From NCBI GenBank assembly GCA_012032575.1, contig JAAUSP010000516.1:1-5600 (forward strand): 5,600 nucleotides of DNA. Reading direction: 5' to 3'. Origin of the DNA: Anaerolineales bacterium (GTDB taxonomy: Bacteria > Chloroflexota > Anaerolineae > 4572-78 > J111). The notes under the pieces were generated by a model. It was not told the DNA's origin and did no database searches. It saw only the letters and a list, made by a program, of their open reading frames with translations. The position numbers were made by a program, and so were the translations under genes. The stretch's first letter is position 1; each line of letters starts with the position of its first letter. Shown here one piece after another: positions 4,719 to 5,600 of the stretch.

Positions 4719-5600
4719 CTTTTTTATCCTCTTGAATTTTAACTTCTTCCTTTAAAATTGCTCTTTTTTTCTTGCTTTTTTCTAAATTATCCACCAAGTT
4801 TTTAAGTTCTTGACTTTTACGGAAAATAACATTTTCATTATAATTAGTTAAATTATTTTCGCTGTCTTTTTCTTCCGCAATTCCATTCGCAAGGGCGCCC
4901 ATGTTTGCTAAACCCTTCCAAATGTTTCGAGAACTATTTTCCGCGTTGCTGTCCCCGCCTTTGGAAAGATAAGACCGGCGTCTCGCTCCAAGGTCGCGAC
5001 CATCCTTGGAAACCGGATAATAAACCTTTCCTTTGATAAGGGAGTTGTTGTCGCTTCTTCTTGTTTTGGAGATGCTCCGCTCTCATCCGGAGAAGCCAAA
5101 AGAACAGGGTCTTCATCTTTTCCTTTCTTATCTCCGCCAGCATCACCAGTAAGAGCCTCTAACCCGCCCAAATCTTTATCCACGAAGCTTTCAGCCTCTT
5201 GCTCCAAGAGAGCATCAATCTTTTTATCATAAAAACGCTCTTCAATTAATTGTTTGAAGAGTTCATCGCTCAAACCGAGCAAGTTTTTCGCAACCCATCG
5301 ACGAGAGAAAAACCCTTCGCTTGCGGCGGAAGCAATTTCGAACTTTGCTCGCCAGTGTTCCAATTCTTGCAATTCAGCGATTTTGGAAGGATTATTAAGA
5401 GATAATTGAAACTTTAATAAATCATCCCCTCTATAACCCAAAGTAAACAAATGAACCGTTGCGATTTTTGTTAATTCGCTTACGATACTTTTTTGGAGTT
5501 TTTGAATGGTTCTCGCAAATCTTATGTCTTTTTGGGACAAAGATGATTGGTCTTCGCTTGCACCTTCCGCCATGATGAGATAGGATTGTGGAATCTTGAT
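4702..5600 (-). CDS. gp20: Portal vertex protein (T4 gp20-like), C-terminal part, frameshifted near 5041
   Basis: Portal proteins form the dodecameric ring at one capsid vertex through which DNA is packaged and to which the neck attaches. The frame is open through the right edge (first visible residues IKIPQSYL), so the N-terminus lies outside the window and the ATG at 5573 is internal. The stretch SLSQKDIRFARTIQKLQKSI, followed by a helical segment with SELTKIATVHL, resembles the C-terminal region of gp20-type portals in marine T4-like phages (recognised from memory). After an acidic, Gly/Asp-rich linker, the frame that continues to 4908 turns atypical. One frame over, from about 5040, the sequence reads LIKGKVYYPVSKDGRDLGAR and runs without a stop through WKGLANMGALANGIAEE to a lysine- and glutamate-rich tail ending DEDEA at 4702. 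One extra C in the CCC at 5040-5042 joins the two, giving 299 visible residues. The 66-codon ORF at 4702-4902 is therefore the portal tail, not a separate gene. Confidence 0.85.
4728..4733 (-). promoter_or_regulatory. Ribosome binding site of the 272-aa gene
   Basis: AAGAGG on the minus strand lies 9 nt before the ATG at 4718 and inside the end of the portal gene. The second ATG (4712) would be 15 nt away. The site therefore supports 4718 as start and suggests translational coupling with the portal. Confidence 0.5.

Noticed and set aside
4934..5146. 70-codon minus-strand ORF in another portal frame
   Set aside because: It is neither the frame before nor the frame after the portal frame break, and it is basic and lacks family features.

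Overview
The window reads as part of the late (virion) operon of an AT-rich tailed phage with a distant T4-like (myovirus) head module. The two anchors are the C-terminal part of a gp20-type portal protein (right edge) and a gp21-type prohead protease near the middle. All supported genes lie on the minus strand, so transcription runs from right to left. No bacterial chromosomal gene is seen. A phage-encoded ribosomal protein bS21 suggests an aquatic phage, since such genes are known from pelagiphage HTVC008M and many uncultivated aquatic phages. The host cannot be named from the sequence.

Layout, in transcription order. (1) 5600-4702: portal C-terminus, open at the window edge. (2) 4718-3900: 272-aa charged helical protein. 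(3) 3897-3371: about 175-aa conserved-looking protein, split by a frameshift. (4) 3370-3080: small membrane protein with a CxxC motif. (5) 3069-2986: 27-codon cysteine-rich mini-ORF with a good ribosome binding site, ending in a GC-rich hairpin. (6) 2954-2337: prohead protease. (7) 2331-1930: about 133-aa probable core or head-associated protein, split by two compensating frameshifts. (8) 1919-1677: ribosomal protein bS21. (9) 1663-1265: 132-aa beta-rich probable virion protein. (10) 1256-445, perhaps to 331: LamG-like (concanavalin-fold) protein broken by several frameshifts. (11) 319-1: start of a repeat-containing fibre-like protein that leaves the window on the left.

The genes work as one block: portal and protease for prohead assembly and maturation, small helical and membrane proteins of unknown role between them, then probable surface, decoration and fibre proteins with a sugar-binding-type fold. 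bS21 sits inside this block and should be made late. It could bias host ribosomes towards phage messages.

The most pervasive oddity is a series of one-base frame breaks. I count five or six well-supported ones and about three weaker ones, nearly all at short homopolymers. On both sides of each break the protein sequence is sensible. When they are repaired, the apparent small ORFs fuse into full-length genes and the operon becomes uniformly compact, with gaps of about 0-15 nt. The simplest explanation is uncorrected homopolymer indels in the assembly. Real recoding is possible at one or two sites but is not needed.
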